DNA of 13,371 nt from JABMNX01 sp964625905 (GCA_964625905.1 CAZVBS010000018.1:1-13371), one strand, 5' to 3'; shown: positions 1 to 5,235, counted from the stretch's first letter. The notes: generated by a model not told the origin, from the sequence alone. Translations and numbers: made by a program.

Positions 1-2
1 GT

Positions 3-44
3 ATTAATTACAAGACTCCATTAGAAGTGTTGCAAAGGTCTTGA
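3..44 (+). CDS. C-terminal end of a probable IS30-family transposase (partial, cut by window edge)
   Basis: Thirteen codons are open from the left edge to a TGA at 42-44 and read INYKTPLEVLQRS. The NYKTPxEVL ending resembles the extreme C-terminus of IS30-type transposases (integrase-core DDE family), where a KTPxEV motif closes the domain. No catalytic residue lies in the window, so the family rests on this short motif only. The other two plus frames hit stops early. If correct, an insertion sequence lies just outside the window and its right end should fall within the next 100 bases or so. The next gene, a DUF378 protein, is unrelated. Confidence 0.5.
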   Translation: MNYKTPLEVLQRS

Positions 45-80
45 TTCTTTTACGGATCTTATAACCCCACACACTTCTAA
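21..80. repeat. 10-bp perfect inverted repeat around the transposase stop
   Basis: TTAGAAGTGT at 21-30 is the exact reverse complement of ACACTTCTAA at 71-80, with 40 nt between. It brackets the stop codon of the putative transposase. It could fold in the mRNA or be part of the element's end structure. The matching left end lies outside the window. Confidence 0.5.
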
Positions 81-133
81 ATCCACTTTCTTATTTATAA
101 GGAATTAGTATTATTTAAAAGTTCTTTGATTGG

Positions 134-169
134 AGGAAATAACGGCTATGTAAGCCGTTATTTCCTTTG
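134..169 (+). terminator. Intrinsic terminator after the left-edge gene
   Basis: A perfect 14-bp stem (134-147 with 153-166) has the 5-nt loop ATGTA and is followed by TTG then TGTAT. It can end transcripts from the left-edge transposase. The arms also give a T-rich 3' side, so some function on the opposite strand is possible. No gene recognisable to me lies between it and the DUF378 promoter. Confidence 0.75.
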
Positions 170-239
170 TGTATAACTTTACTGAAGTATTGCGGTAAAA
201 AAGATAGGATGAACATATACTAAATGATAGACAATACGG

Positions 240-268
240 TCGATATTATAAATACAAAAATATATAAT
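240..268 (+). promoter_or_regulatory. Sigma70-type promoter giving a leaderless DUF378 mRNA
   Basis: TATAAT at 263-268 is a perfect -10 box, with TCGATA (4 of 6 consensus) 17 bp upstream at 240-245. The -10 ends only 5 nt before the ATG at 274, so transcription should begin at or next to the A of the start codon. There is no SD between the box and the ATG. Confidence 0.7.
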
Positions 269-273
269 ATTTT

Positions 274-510
274 ATGAAAACAGTTCACATGATTGCATTC
301 TTATTGCTTATAGTAGGAGGCCTTAATTGGCTTGCTGTTGGAGCATTCGGTTGGGATCTTGGAAGCCTTTTAGGAGGACAAGGAGCAACTACTTCTCGTG
401 TCATTTATATTCTTATAGGTCTTGCAGCGGTATTTGAGCTCTTCACTCACAAATCATGTTGCAAAACATGTTCAGTGAGTGGGGAAGGACACAGAGAAGG
501 AAATATGTAG
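274..510 (+). CDS. DUF378 family small membrane protein
   Basis: A 78-aa protein that matches the DUF378 pattern: a first hydrophobic helix (about residues 6-24) containing LLIVGGLNWLAVG, a short loop with GWDLGSLLGG, and a second helix (about 42-57, VIYILIGLAAVFEL). DUF378 proteins are two-helix inner-membrane proteins of unknown function. The C-terminus adds a Cys cluster (CCKTC, residues 62-66) and a polar tail, which the short members of the family generally do not need and which may bind metal or form disulfides. The ATG is fixed by a TATAAT box 5 nt upstream. A strong terminator follows the TAG. The gene appears monocistronic. Confidence 0.88.
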   Translation: MKTVHMIAFLLLIVGGLNWLAVGAFGWDLGSLLGGQGATTSRVIYILIGLAAVFELFTHKSCCKTCSVSGEGHREGNM

Positions 511-522
511 TCTTTTTCTATT

Positions 523-555
523 AAAAACAATTCACATTACGTGAATTGTTTTTTG
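523..555 (+). terminator. Intrinsic terminator after the DUF378 gene
   Basis: AAAAACAATTCAC (523-535) pairs perfectly with GTGAATTGTTTTT (541-553) around the loop ATTAC. It lies 12 nt after the DUF378 stop and ends in a T run, a classic rho-independent form. The A/T-symmetric arms may let it work in both directions, but the minus-strand methyltransferase ends over 200 nt away. Confidence 0.85.
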
Positions 556-774
556 TGCCGAGATCTAATTTGCAACAAATTAAAGTAGTAGATGTTAATC
601 TTATACCTATATATTTGTACGTAATAGGTAATAAAAAGACCTGAGGAAGCAATCTAGAGATCCATATAAGCGCTCAGACTTATTTTAATATATATTAGGA
701 CGCAAAAGATATATTGTGCGACACTCTATTATGAGTAAAATGGATAAAAAATACAGTCCCCCCTACTTAAATAT

Positions 775-1386
775 CTATTTCTTTTGTGCAACAACTTGTA
801 TCCATTTGGTTTTTCCAAGACCACATACATCTTCGTACACTATAGTGAGACCTGAATCTGTAAAATATTTCTTAATTTCATCTCTTGTAAAATAGCTAAA
901 AAATCGCTGATATGAACATCCGTAATCATCTTCCTCTTTAACCCCCTCCTCTACCCCATCTTCACGCATCTGCTTTACAGCTATATAGAAGAAACCATTA
1001 GTTTTAAGTTTCATAGCAATCTCTTGTACTTTTTTTAGTGATTCAGTTTTAGGTACATGGAGCAGAACTGCTTGCATAAAAATCCCATCGAAAGTGCCTT
1101 CTAGTTCTCTAATATCAGCTAAGTCTAGTACTTGGAACAAAGCATCAGGAACTTCTTGTTTTGCTAATCCTATCATTTCTTCTGAAAAATCTATCCCTGT
1201 AACCTTAAATCCTCTATCCATTAGGTATTTTGATTTTGTACCGGCTCCACAACCGATATCAAGCACCATATCTCCTGGCTTAAAAAAAGAAATAAACTTA
1301 TTAGTTCCTTCTATCCACCAATCGTCATGTGCATGGTCTTTATGCCATTCTTTAGCTATTTTATTGTACGTTGCTCTTAAGTTCAT
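775..1386 (-). CDS. Class I SAM-dependent methyltransferase
   Basis: A 203-aa protein with the Rossmann methyltransferase signature: motif I VLDIGCGAGT at residues 41-50 (SAM-binding glycine loop), an acidic residue at the end of strand beta-2 (GID, D66), a DLADI segment near 88-92, and FDGIFMQAVLLHVP near 99-112 as the motif IV region. It is close in size to UbiE/Tam-like stand-alone methyltransferases. The substrate cannot be read from the sequence; small molecule, lipid or protein are all open. The start is supported by an extended -10 (TGTTAAAAT) 6 nt upstream. The upstream transglycosylase gene is on the same strand but separated by a strong terminator, so it has its own transcript. I see no clear terminator after its TAG. 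Confidence 0.88.
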   Translation of the reverse strand: MNLRATYNKIAKEWHKDHAHDDWWIEGTNKFISFFKPGDMVLDIGCGAGTKSKYLMDRGFKVTGIDFSEEMIGLAKQEVPDALFQVLDLADIRELEGTFDGIFMQAVLLHVPKTESLKKVQEIAMKLKTNGFFYIAVKQMREDGVEEGVKEEDDYGCSYQRFFSYFTRDEIKKYFTDSGLTIVYEDVCGLGKTKWIQVVAQKK

Positions 1387-1392
1387 TATTTA

Positions 1393-1401
1393 ATTTTAAC
1401 A
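1393..1401 (-). promoter_or_regulatory. Extended -10 box of the methyltransferase
   Basis: On the minus strand TGTTAAAAT (1401 to 1393) is an extended -10 with TAAAAT as the core. It ends 6 nt before the ATG, so the mRNA should be leaderless. No convincing -35 was found, which fits an extended -10 promoter. Confidence 0.55.
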
Positions 1402-1420
1402 TAGTCAAAAAGTCATATGA

Positions 1421-1454
1421 AAATAAATACCCCACATATGTGGGGTATTTATTT
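1421..1454. terminator. Bidirectional intrinsic terminator (34-nt perfect palindrome)
   Basis: A perfect palindrome centred on CCCCACATATGTGGGG, flanked by AAATAAATA and TATTTATTT, gives a 15-bp stem with an ATAT loop and U-rich 3' sides on both strands. It sits 7 nt past the transglycosylase stop, so its main task is probably to end that minus-strand transcript and insulate the methyltransferase promoter. Confidence 0.88.
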
Positions 1455-1461
1455 CTTCTAT

Positions 1462-1872
1462 TTAACGAGCTAGAGCTAGTATCATACCTCCCCAGCATTT
1501 CTTGGAGTATTTCCAAGGATTGGTTCCGTATTTTTCATACAATCCCCTAGCGTAGGTTACGTTTCCTTCTAGTGTATATAAGTCTATACCCTTCTCTAAA
1601 GCGCTATCTAAATGAAAGTCTTCATTGATCTGCATAACTCCTACATCACGACGGTTCTGTTCTCCTCGGAGTACGTCACCATTATGATCAAACTGTCGGA
1701 ATCTTGACTCACACTCTGCTATTTCAGTCATAATAGGTATATCAGAGAAATATACTCGTGTATATTGCTCAGTATAAGCAGATGATTGTGTTACCTCCCC
1801 TATTACTTCTATACCAACATGAGTTGGGTTCATAATAGTTGTAAGCATAAATGTTAATATTGTAAATATCAT
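1462..1872 (-). CDS. Small secreted or membrane-anchored lysozyme-like (SLT/transglycosylase) protein
   Basis: A 136-aa protein. Residues 1-14 are hydrophobic (MIFTILTFMLTTIM) and look like a signal or anchor, though short and without basic residues. From about residue 48 it follows the lysozyme-like fold of lytic transglycosylases: IAECESRFRQF with probable catalytic Glu at E55, VGVMQIN at 77-83 (equivalent of GLMQI), and GNVTYARGLYEKYG (103-116) followed by NPWKYSKKCW. It would cut peptidoglycan glycan strands outside the membrane, for growth or for building an envelope-spanning machine. It is short for the family, with only the core domain. A consensus promoter about 80 nt upstream is followed at once by a hairpin, so the leader may be regulated. 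A strong terminator follows the gene. Confidence 0.75.
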   Translation of the reverse strand: MIFTILTFMLTTIMNPTHVGIEVIGEVTQSSAYTEQYTRVYFSDIPIMTEIAECESRFRQFDHNGDVLRGEQNRRDVGVMQINEDFHLDSALEKGIDLYTLEGNVTYARGLYEKYGTNPWKYSKKCWGGMILALAR

Positions 1873-1921
1873 ATTTAAAATTTATTGTTGTAAAGCCAGT
1901 TAATTAATTAGACTCTTAAAC

Positions 1922-1943
1922 AAAAATCCGGCGCGTAGCCGAA
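1922..1943 (-). terminator. Hairpin plus T-run in the leader of the transglycosylase-like gene
   Basis: On the minus strand TTCGGC (1943-1938), loop TACGC, GCCGGA (1932-1927) forms a 6-bp stem with one G-U, followed by TTTTTG then TTT. It resembles a small intrinsic terminator. The start predicted from the promoter at 1953-1980 is about 1946, so the hairpin sits at the very 5' end of the RNA. It may be an attenuator, a 5' stabilising stem, or the end of a tiny RNA. Confidence 0.5.
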
Positions 1944-1952
1944 TATACATAT

Positions 1953-1980
1953 ATTATAGCACCTGTATTAATCTTGTCAA
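1953..1980 (-). promoter_or_regulatory. Consensus sigma70 promoter (TTGACA, 16 bp, TGCTATAAT)
   Basis: On the minus strand TTGACA (1980-1975) and TATAAT (1958-1953) are both exact consensus hexamers, 16 bp apart, with a TGC extended -10. It is the best promoter in the window. Unlike other genes here it stands about 80 nt from the next ATG (1872), leaving a true 5' leader. Confidence 0.75.
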
Positions 1981-2006
1981 GAGTTATATGGCGCTTAAAA
2001 CAAGGC

Positions 2007-2114
2007 TCAAATAACCCCCATCATTATATTTATAGAAGTAAGTACTGCGCTAATAAAGCCTGTTAACAATGCTAGATTTTGCTTGTCGTAATACCATTTT
2101 TTTATATGGGTCAT
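2007..2114 (-). CDS. Putative 35-aa single-helix membrane microprotein
   Basis: A short ORF lies between the LOG gene and the transglycosylase promoter: an ATG at 2114-2112, 35 codons, then TGA at 2009-2007. The product starts with a basic, polar segment (MTHIKKWYYDKQN) and continues as one hydrophobic stretch from about residue 14 to the end (LALLTGFISAVLTSINIMMG), the layout of a single-pass inner-membrane peptide with its N-terminus inside. There is no SD. The start is 30 nt after the LOG stop, so it could be cotranscribed with LOG, and a weak TATAAA lies 22 nt before the ATG. I do not recognise a family. A chance ORF of this length is possible, but the charge and helix pattern favour a real gene. 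Confidence 0.42.
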   Translation of the reverse strand: MTHIKKWYYDKQNLALLTGFISAVLTSINIMMGVI

Positions 2115-2144
2115 ATTTGTTATTAACTTGATGATTTTTATAAT

Positions 2145-2849
2145 CTATTCACAAACTTTGTCTATAATTACATCATAGGCTTCATCTACTGAATTAACTA
2201 ATGTATATATTTTAGAATCTGCTTCAGACACTGTTTTGTATTTTTTTATAAGTTCTTTATCGATCCATTCAAGAATAGGAGTCCAAAACTCTTTTCCTAC
2301 TAATATAATAGGGATCGGTTCAATCTTTTTTGTTTGTATAAGTGTGGCGATTTCAAAAAATTCATCGAGTGTTCCAAATCCTCCTGGAAAATATATGTAT
2401 ACCTCAGAGGCGTATGTAAGCATTACCTTACGTGTAAAGAAATGATCAAAGTCTTCTGAGTCTGTAACGTATCTGTTATCAGATTGTTCTTCCGGAAGAT
2501 CTATATTAACACCGACTGAATTACCTCCTGCTTCACAAGCTCCTTTATTTGCAGCTTCCATGACTCCTGCTGCGCCACCTGTAATGATTGTAAATCCTGA
2601 ATCTGAAAGCTTGTACGCTAAGTCAACAGCAAGCTCATAAGATTTATTACCAGGCTTACACCTAGCAGAACCAAAGAAAGTAGCAGCTAGATCGTACTTA
2701 CGAAGTAACTCAAAACCTTTAATAAACTCTGATGTAATTCCTCCAACTCTCTCGGCTATACTTTCGTCGTCTATATACCGCAATTCTCTCTTAACAAGGC
2801 ATATCTTCTTTGTCACCATTTTATGTTTTGTTTTTTCTTCTGATTTCAT
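2145..2849 (-). CDS. LOG family nucleotide 5'-monophosphate phosphoribohydrolase
   Basis: A 234-aa protein of the LOG (Lonely Guy, TIGR00730) family. These Rossmann-fold enzymes cleave nucleoside 5'-monophosphates into free base and ribose 5-phosphate; plant members activate cytokinins, and bacterial members act in purine or pyrimidine salvage and clearance. Visible motifs are FFGSAR (58-63), IITGGAAGVMEAAN (88-101, phosphate-binding loop), FTRK (138-141, conserved Arg) and the hallmark PGGFGTLDE (155-163) with E163 as the probable catalytic Glu. An N-terminal lysine-rich extension of about 20 residues precedes the core. A second in-frame ATG at codon 11 is possible, but the TATAAT 13 nt before codon 1 supports the longer form. 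The exonuclease gene ends 24 nt upstream on the same strand. Confidence 0.9.
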   Translation of the reverse strand: MKSEEKTKHKMVTKKICLVKRELRYIDDESIAERVGGITSEFIKGFELLRKYDLAATFFGSARCKPGNKSYELAVDLAYKLSDSGFTIITGGAAGVMEAANKGACEAGGNSVGVNIDLPEEQSDNRYVTDSEDFDHFFTRKVMLTYASEVYIYFPGGFGTLDEFFEIATLIQTKKIEPIPIILVGKEFWTPILEWIDKELIKKYKTVSEADSKIYTLVNSVDEAYDVIIDKVCE

Positions 2850-2862
2850 ATTGTTAATATAT

Positions 2863-2868
2863 ATTATA
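2863..2868 (-). promoter_or_regulatory. -10 box for the LOG gene in the 24-nt gap after the exonuclease gene
   Basis: A perfect TATAAT on the minus strand (2868-2863) lies 13 nt before the LOG ATG, within the gap between the two genes. It suggests the LOG gene has its own start besides read-through. No -35 was recognised; that stretch would lie inside the exonuclease coding region. Confidence 0.5.
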
Positions 2869-2873
2869 TCATC

Positions 2874-3467
2874 TTAATTTTTAACCCACGGTATATCAAA
2901 TTGTTCGAACTCTGGAAGGAGTTTTTTGTCATATAATAATCTAGACGCAACCTCGCCATGAGAAAGTGCTCCAGTAAGCGCATTGTGTGGTTCTGGCTCA
3001 TTTGGAATACCTGTGTAATTAAGCACCACATCAAGATTAAGAACCGAACGATGTTTTTCAATCTCAACCTCTCCCCCACTTTTTACAATATGCATCCACG
3101 CAAGTGTATGCGTATCTAGCGTCCTGTATGCAAGATTCCAATTTAATCCAGCTCGCTCAGACCCTGCTTTAATGTAATCTCTATCGAAAGAAACATTTTG
3201 TCCAAGCAGTGTGCGGTCGTTAATCTTCTCAGCCCACTCTAAAAACAATTCTACTATCTCACCTTCTGTCTTTTTATTCGGGTCAAGGATTTCTTCTTTA
3301 GTAAAGCCGTTTACCTCAAGTGCTTCGTCCATAATATGCGCTCCGTCCCAAATACGACACTCCTCATAAAACCTATTTGTAGGCTCGTCAAAATCAAAAG
3401 CTCCAATACTCACTATTGAGTGTTTGTGATATTCAGTTCCTGACGCCTCTACATCTATTACTATCAT
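2874..3467 (-). CDS. DnaQ-like (DEDDh-type) 3'-5' exonuclease, motif III variant
   Basis: A 197-aa protein with the RNase H-like exonuclease layout. Motif I is IDVEASG with D5 and E7. The motif II region is GQNVSFDRDYI with D95, and LDTHTLAW follows at 117-124. Motif III is expected as H-x4-D, but HNALTGA at 161-167 has H161 and G166 where the fourth metal-binding Asp is expected. The usual role is metal-dependent trimming of DNA or RNA 3' ends; single-domain members can serve in repair, proofreading or RNA turnover. The Gly at 166 means either a family variant using another acidic residue (E172 is near) or reduced activity. A TACACT -10 box 6 nt before the ATG fixes the start. The LOG gene follows 24 nt downstream. 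Confidence 0.82.
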   Translation of the reverse strand: MIVIDVEASGTEYHKHSIVSIGAFDFDEPTNRFYEECRIWDGAHIMDEALEVNGFTKEEILDPNKKTEGEIVELFLEWAEKINDRTLLGQNVSFDRDYIKAGSERAGLNWNLAYRTLDTHTLAWMHIVKSGGEVEIEKHRSVLNLDVVLNYTGIPNEPEPHNALTGALSHGEVASRLLYDKKLLPEFEQFDIPWVKN

Positions 3468-3481
3468 TGTACTAGTGTACA
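3468..3481 (-). promoter_or_regulatory. Leaderless start and small dyad of the exonuclease gene
   Basis: On the minus strand TACACT (3479-3474) is a -10-like box ending 6 nt before the ATG. The same 14 nt form the dyad TGTAC-TAGT-GTACA, so a dimeric regulator could overlap the promoter, though such short dyads also occur by chance. Confidence 0.4.
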
Positions 3482-3588
3482 GCTTTTAGCTTATGACTTC
3501 CAGTTTTTATTAAGGGATTCATTTTAGTAGTAAATCTAAGTACATTATTTTTTGAGACAAATTTAAGCGCTGTCAGTAAAACTAAATT

Positions 3589-3618
3589 TTGGTATATTTA
3601 TATGAAATATTGTATAAT
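3589..3618 (+). promoter_or_regulatory. Promoter of the 42-aa CxxC mini-gene
   Basis: TATAAT at 3613-3618 is a perfect -10, with TTGGTA (4 of 6) 18 bp upstream at 3589-3594. The predicted start near 3625 gives a leader of about 30 nt that carries an SD-like AAAGGG, unlike the leaderless genes around it. Confidence 0.6.
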
Positions 3619-3656
3619 TTTCTTAGGTAAAATCGTTTTAATGAAAGGGTAAGACG

Positions 3657-3785
3657 ATGGAGTGTAAACGATGCGGGAAACTGGTTGGTTTAATACATAA
3701 TTGTCCTAGCGATAATTTTTTTGACTTAATCAAAATAATCCTTAGTAACTTCCTTGCAATCTTTTCGCGGAAGGCCAAAAACTGA
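3657..3785 (+). CDS. Putative 42-aa zinc-ribbon-like mini-protein with a hydrophobic C-terminal helix
   Basis: The ORF reads ATG at 3657 to TGA at 3783-3785. The N-terminus MECKRCGKLVGL has CxxC (C3, C6), and a further Cys lies at 16 (HNCP), like half of a zinc ribbon. Residues 21-37 (FFDLIKIILSNFLAIFS) form a hydrophobic, possibly membrane-binding helix, followed by a basic tail RKAKN. AAAGGG lies 7 nt before the ATG. A promoter upstream and a strong terminator downstream frame it as an independent transcription unit, which supports it being real. I do not recognise the family. It could be a membrane-tethered metal-site protein or a small hydrophobic toxin-like peptide, and the sequence does not decide between these. 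Confidence 0.55.
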   Translation: MECKRCGKLVGLIHNCPSDNFFDLIKIILSNFLAIFSRKAKN

Positions 3786-3836
3786 ACATGAGGGGCATCT
3801 TCAGGGGTCAAATTCAAGAACAGTGACATAATCACG

Positions 3837-3880
3837 CCGCCATATACAACGAAAATCGTCGTGTGGCGGTTTTCTTTTTT
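3837..3880 (+). terminator. Intrinsic terminator after the CxxC mini-gene
   Basis: CCGCCA (3837-3842) pairs with TGGCGG (3864-3869). An inner stem ACAACGA/TCGTCGT has one mismatch and an AAA loop. The T-rich run TTTTCTTTTTT follows at 3870-3880, giving a strong plus-strand terminator about 50 nt after the stop. Confidence 0.85.
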
Positions 3881-3939
3881 GTAATTTAATACCCAAAATC
3901 ACTTCGTTCTTCTACAAAACAGGAGCATTAATCTCCCAA

Positions 3940-3971
3940 ATATAGAAGTATGTGAGATATATGGAAGTATG
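3940..3971. repeat. Pair of near-identical 13-nt direct repeats
   Basis: ATATAGAAGTATG (3940-3952) and ATATGGAAGTATG (3959-3971) differ at one base and start 19 nt apart. They lie in the 170-nt gap before the 75-aa gene. They could be a tandem regulator site, but two copies of an AT-rich word are weak evidence. Confidence 0.35.
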
Positions 3972-4051
3972 AAATGGTTTGATTAAAGAGTTGTTTTTAT
4001 GGTGAGTATATGTTAGAAATGAACTAGAAAATCAACTACGAGGAAAAGAAC

Positions 4052-4279
4052 ATGGTCACGCAAAAGGAAAAGGATAATTGTACGCCACCAGCTGGCAAAT
4101 TTCTGATCGTCCATGTCGACCCGAGAGATCACTGGCCCACACCACATGGGGAACCTGTGGACACTATCGAGGAAGTCCGCGCTTTACTCGACAATATGTT
4201 CCCCAGCATGCGCGAAGCTATACGGGTGTTCAACGATAAAAGAAGAGACGTCTCAAATTTGATTCATAGAACCACCTGA
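4052..4279 (+). CDS. Hypothetical 75-aa protein with an SD, GC-richer than its neighbours
   Basis: No signal or membrane segment is visible. Residues 16-25 (GKFLIVHVDP) look like a beta strand, then a His/Pro loop (DHWPTPHGEP), then an amphipathic helix around 37-62 (VDTIEEVRALLDNM... REAIRVFNDK), and a basic end. This suggests a small soluble alpha/beta protein. I do not recognise a named family; short proteins with this strand, VDTIEEV and VFND layout do seem to recur in Patescibacteria. GAGGA at 4040-4044 lies 7 nt before the ATG, a good SD and rare in this window. Codons are GC-richer (ATC, GTC, CGC, GAC) than in the flanking genes, consistent with transfer or different selection. A terminator follows 9 nt after the TGA. 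Confidence 0.7.
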   Translation: MVTQKEKDNCTPPAGKFLIVHVDPRDHWPTPHGEPVDTIEEVRALLDNMFPSMREAIRVFNDKRRDVSNLIHRTT

Positions 4280-4285
4280 ACAGAT

Positions 4286-4320
4286 AAGTCCCATTTAGTC
4301 ACCGGGACATTTCTTTACTT
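4286..4320 (+). terminator. Probable terminator after the 75-aa gene
   Basis: GTCCC (4288-4292) pairs with GGGAC (4304-4308) around an 11-nt loop, followed by the T-rich stretch ATTTCTTTACTTTTT. The stem is short, but the position right after the stop fits. Confidence 0.6.
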
Positions 4321-4373
4321 TTTAAGGTGCAAAACATACAGGTTCTAACCATCAAGAGGACTGCGTTTTGTAT

Positions 4374-4493
4374 TCACGCAAGCGTGAACAAATCGGGAGT
4401 ATTAATATGTTGTCCGTGTTCTTTAATGAAATCCTTGATAGCCAGAGCTTCTTTTGGAGCTTCTTCCTCTGAAACATCTGGATATGAGGAATC
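4374..4493 (-). pseudogene. Decayed or frameshifted coding fragment
   Basis: The minus strand is open for 39 codons before a TGA at 4376-4374 and reads like protein: SYPDVSEEEAPKEALAIKDF followed by an IKEHG... TPDLFTLA ending. The frame is blocked upstream by a TAA (4496-4494) and contains no ATG, GTG or TTG near its beginning. The neighbouring frame just upstream (KTPAELNTLSK) also looks protein-like, so one frameshift near 4490 may have split a C-terminal fragment. A 7-bp dyad TTCACGC-AA-GCGTGAA (4373-4388) covers the stop. I do not recognise the parent family. It could also be chance. Confidence 0.3.
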
Positions 4494-4497
4494 TTAC

Positions 4498-4528
4498 TAA
4501 GCGTATTCAGTTCGGCTGGCGTTTTTTT
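4498..4528 (+). terminator. Weak terminator-like hairpin with a 7-T run
   Basis: CAG-TTCGG-CTG lies inside a GCG-rich stretch followed by seven T residues (4522-4528). Only a short stem can be drawn. It would end plus-strand transcripts from the 4320-4500 region, where no confident plus gene is seen. Confidence 0.3.
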
Positions 4529-4538
4529 ATTATGGCCA

Positions 4539-4928
4539 CTACTTCAACCCTTTGCAATTCGCTGCTGGAGTATATCCAGCTATCTGAGCTTCCTTTATTG
4601 AGTCAAAAGTGATGAGGTTTTTATCTGCTATACGCTTTGCACCAGCACACCATGGAAAATGATATTTTGAGCCATTTCTGGACGCTAGAACCTCTCCTGT
4701 GTTTGAATTTGCGAGTTCTGTGTTTCCTACTGATGCTGATTGTGAGATATTTCTTTCAACAGTAACTTGTGTCTTTTTTACATCTTGTACTGATAGTCTA
4801 CCTAATCCAAACCCTCCAAATCCAACAAGTATGATGATAAGTACAATAAGTAAATCTACAGGAGGAAACATTAGAAATACTTTGATTTTTAGCTTGATTT
4901 TTTGGACTATTTCTCGTATACTCTTCAT
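4539..4928 (-). CDS. Membrane-anchored protein with an Ada-like metal-binding domain
   Basis: A 129-aa protein. The N-terminus is basic (residues 1-19), then a transmembrane helix at about 24-43 (VDLLIVLIIILVGFGGFGLG), a polar linker to about 80, and a C-terminal domain LASRNGSKYHFPWCAGAKRI... FDSIKEAQIAGYTPAANC. The last part matches the zinc-binding fold of the Ada N-terminal domain, seen in many nuclease-linked and membrane-tethered bacterial proteins (YHxxxC, then F.S..EA...GY.PC..C). Here H90, C94 and C125 are present, but the first Cys of the closing pair is Ala (A122), so metal binding may be altered. The domain should face outside. The gene is divergent from rpmA with a 34-nt shared upstream region. 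Function unknown. Confidence 0.75.
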   Translation of the reverse strand: MKSIREIVQKIKLKIKVFLMFPPVDLLIVLIIILVGFGGFGLGRLSVQDVKKTQVTVERNISQSASVGNTELANSNTGEVLASRNGSKYHFPWCAGAKRIADKNLITFDSIKEAQIAGYTPAANCKGLK

Positions 4929-4939
4929 ATTAAATTAAG

Positions 4940-4951
4940 TATAAGTATACC
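4940..4951 (+). promoter_or_regulatory. Candidate -10 region of rpmA
   Basis: TATAAG (4940-4945) and TATACC (4946-4951) lie 17 and 11 nt before the ATG in the 34-nt gap shared with the divergent gene. No SD precedes the ATG. Which hexamer is used cannot be told. Confidence 0.35.
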
Positions 4952-4962
4952 AATAAAGATTC

Positions 4963-5235
4963 ATGGCACATAGAAAAGCGGGTGGTACAGCAAAAAACCT
5001 GCGAGATTCAAATCCTCAATATTTAGGCACTAAACTCTACGATGGGCAAAAAGCTCAAGTAGGTTCTATTATCGTACGTCAACGTGGCACAAAAATCTTA
5101 CCAGGAAAGAATGTAGGACTTGGCAAAGACCATACTCTATTTGCTCTCAAAGACGGTTTAGTAAAATTTAGAGATCAACGAAAGATAAGATTTGATGGAC
5201 GTACTTCTGTAAAGAAAGCAGTAGATATACTCTAA
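4963..5235 (+). CDS. rpmA: 50S ribosomal protein L27
   Basis: A 90-aa protein that aligns along its length with bacterial L27: MAHRKAGGTAKNLRDSNPQYLG at the start, then GSIIVRQRGTK (34-44) and VGLGKDHTLFALKDG (51-65). L27 sits near the peptidyl transferase centre, with its N-terminal tail reaching the tRNA acceptor ends. The protein starts directly at Met-Ala-His, so it lacks the cleaved N-terminal extension of Firmicutes L27 and would not need the Prp protease. It is usually next to rplU, but here rplU is 7.5 kb away on the other strand. A hairpin terminator follows 26 nt after the TAA, so it is probably transcribed alone. Confidence 0.97.
   Translation: MAHRKAGGTAKNLRDSNPQYLGTKLYDGQKAQVGSIIVRQRGTKILPGKNVGLGKDHTLFALKDGLVKFRDQRKIRFDGRTSVKKAVDIL

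Noticed and set aside
601..634. TACCTAT/ATAGGTA inverted repeat in the DUF378-methyltransferase gap
   Set aside because: Only 7 bp with a 13-nt AT-rich loop and no nearby gene end or promoter; expected by chance in such sequence. The gap 556-774 shows no other feature.
3638..3835. Minus-strand ORF of 65 codons over the 42-aa gene
   Set aside because: The plus strand has promoter, SD-like site, CxxC protein and terminator. The minus frame shows no family-like pattern and no promoter.
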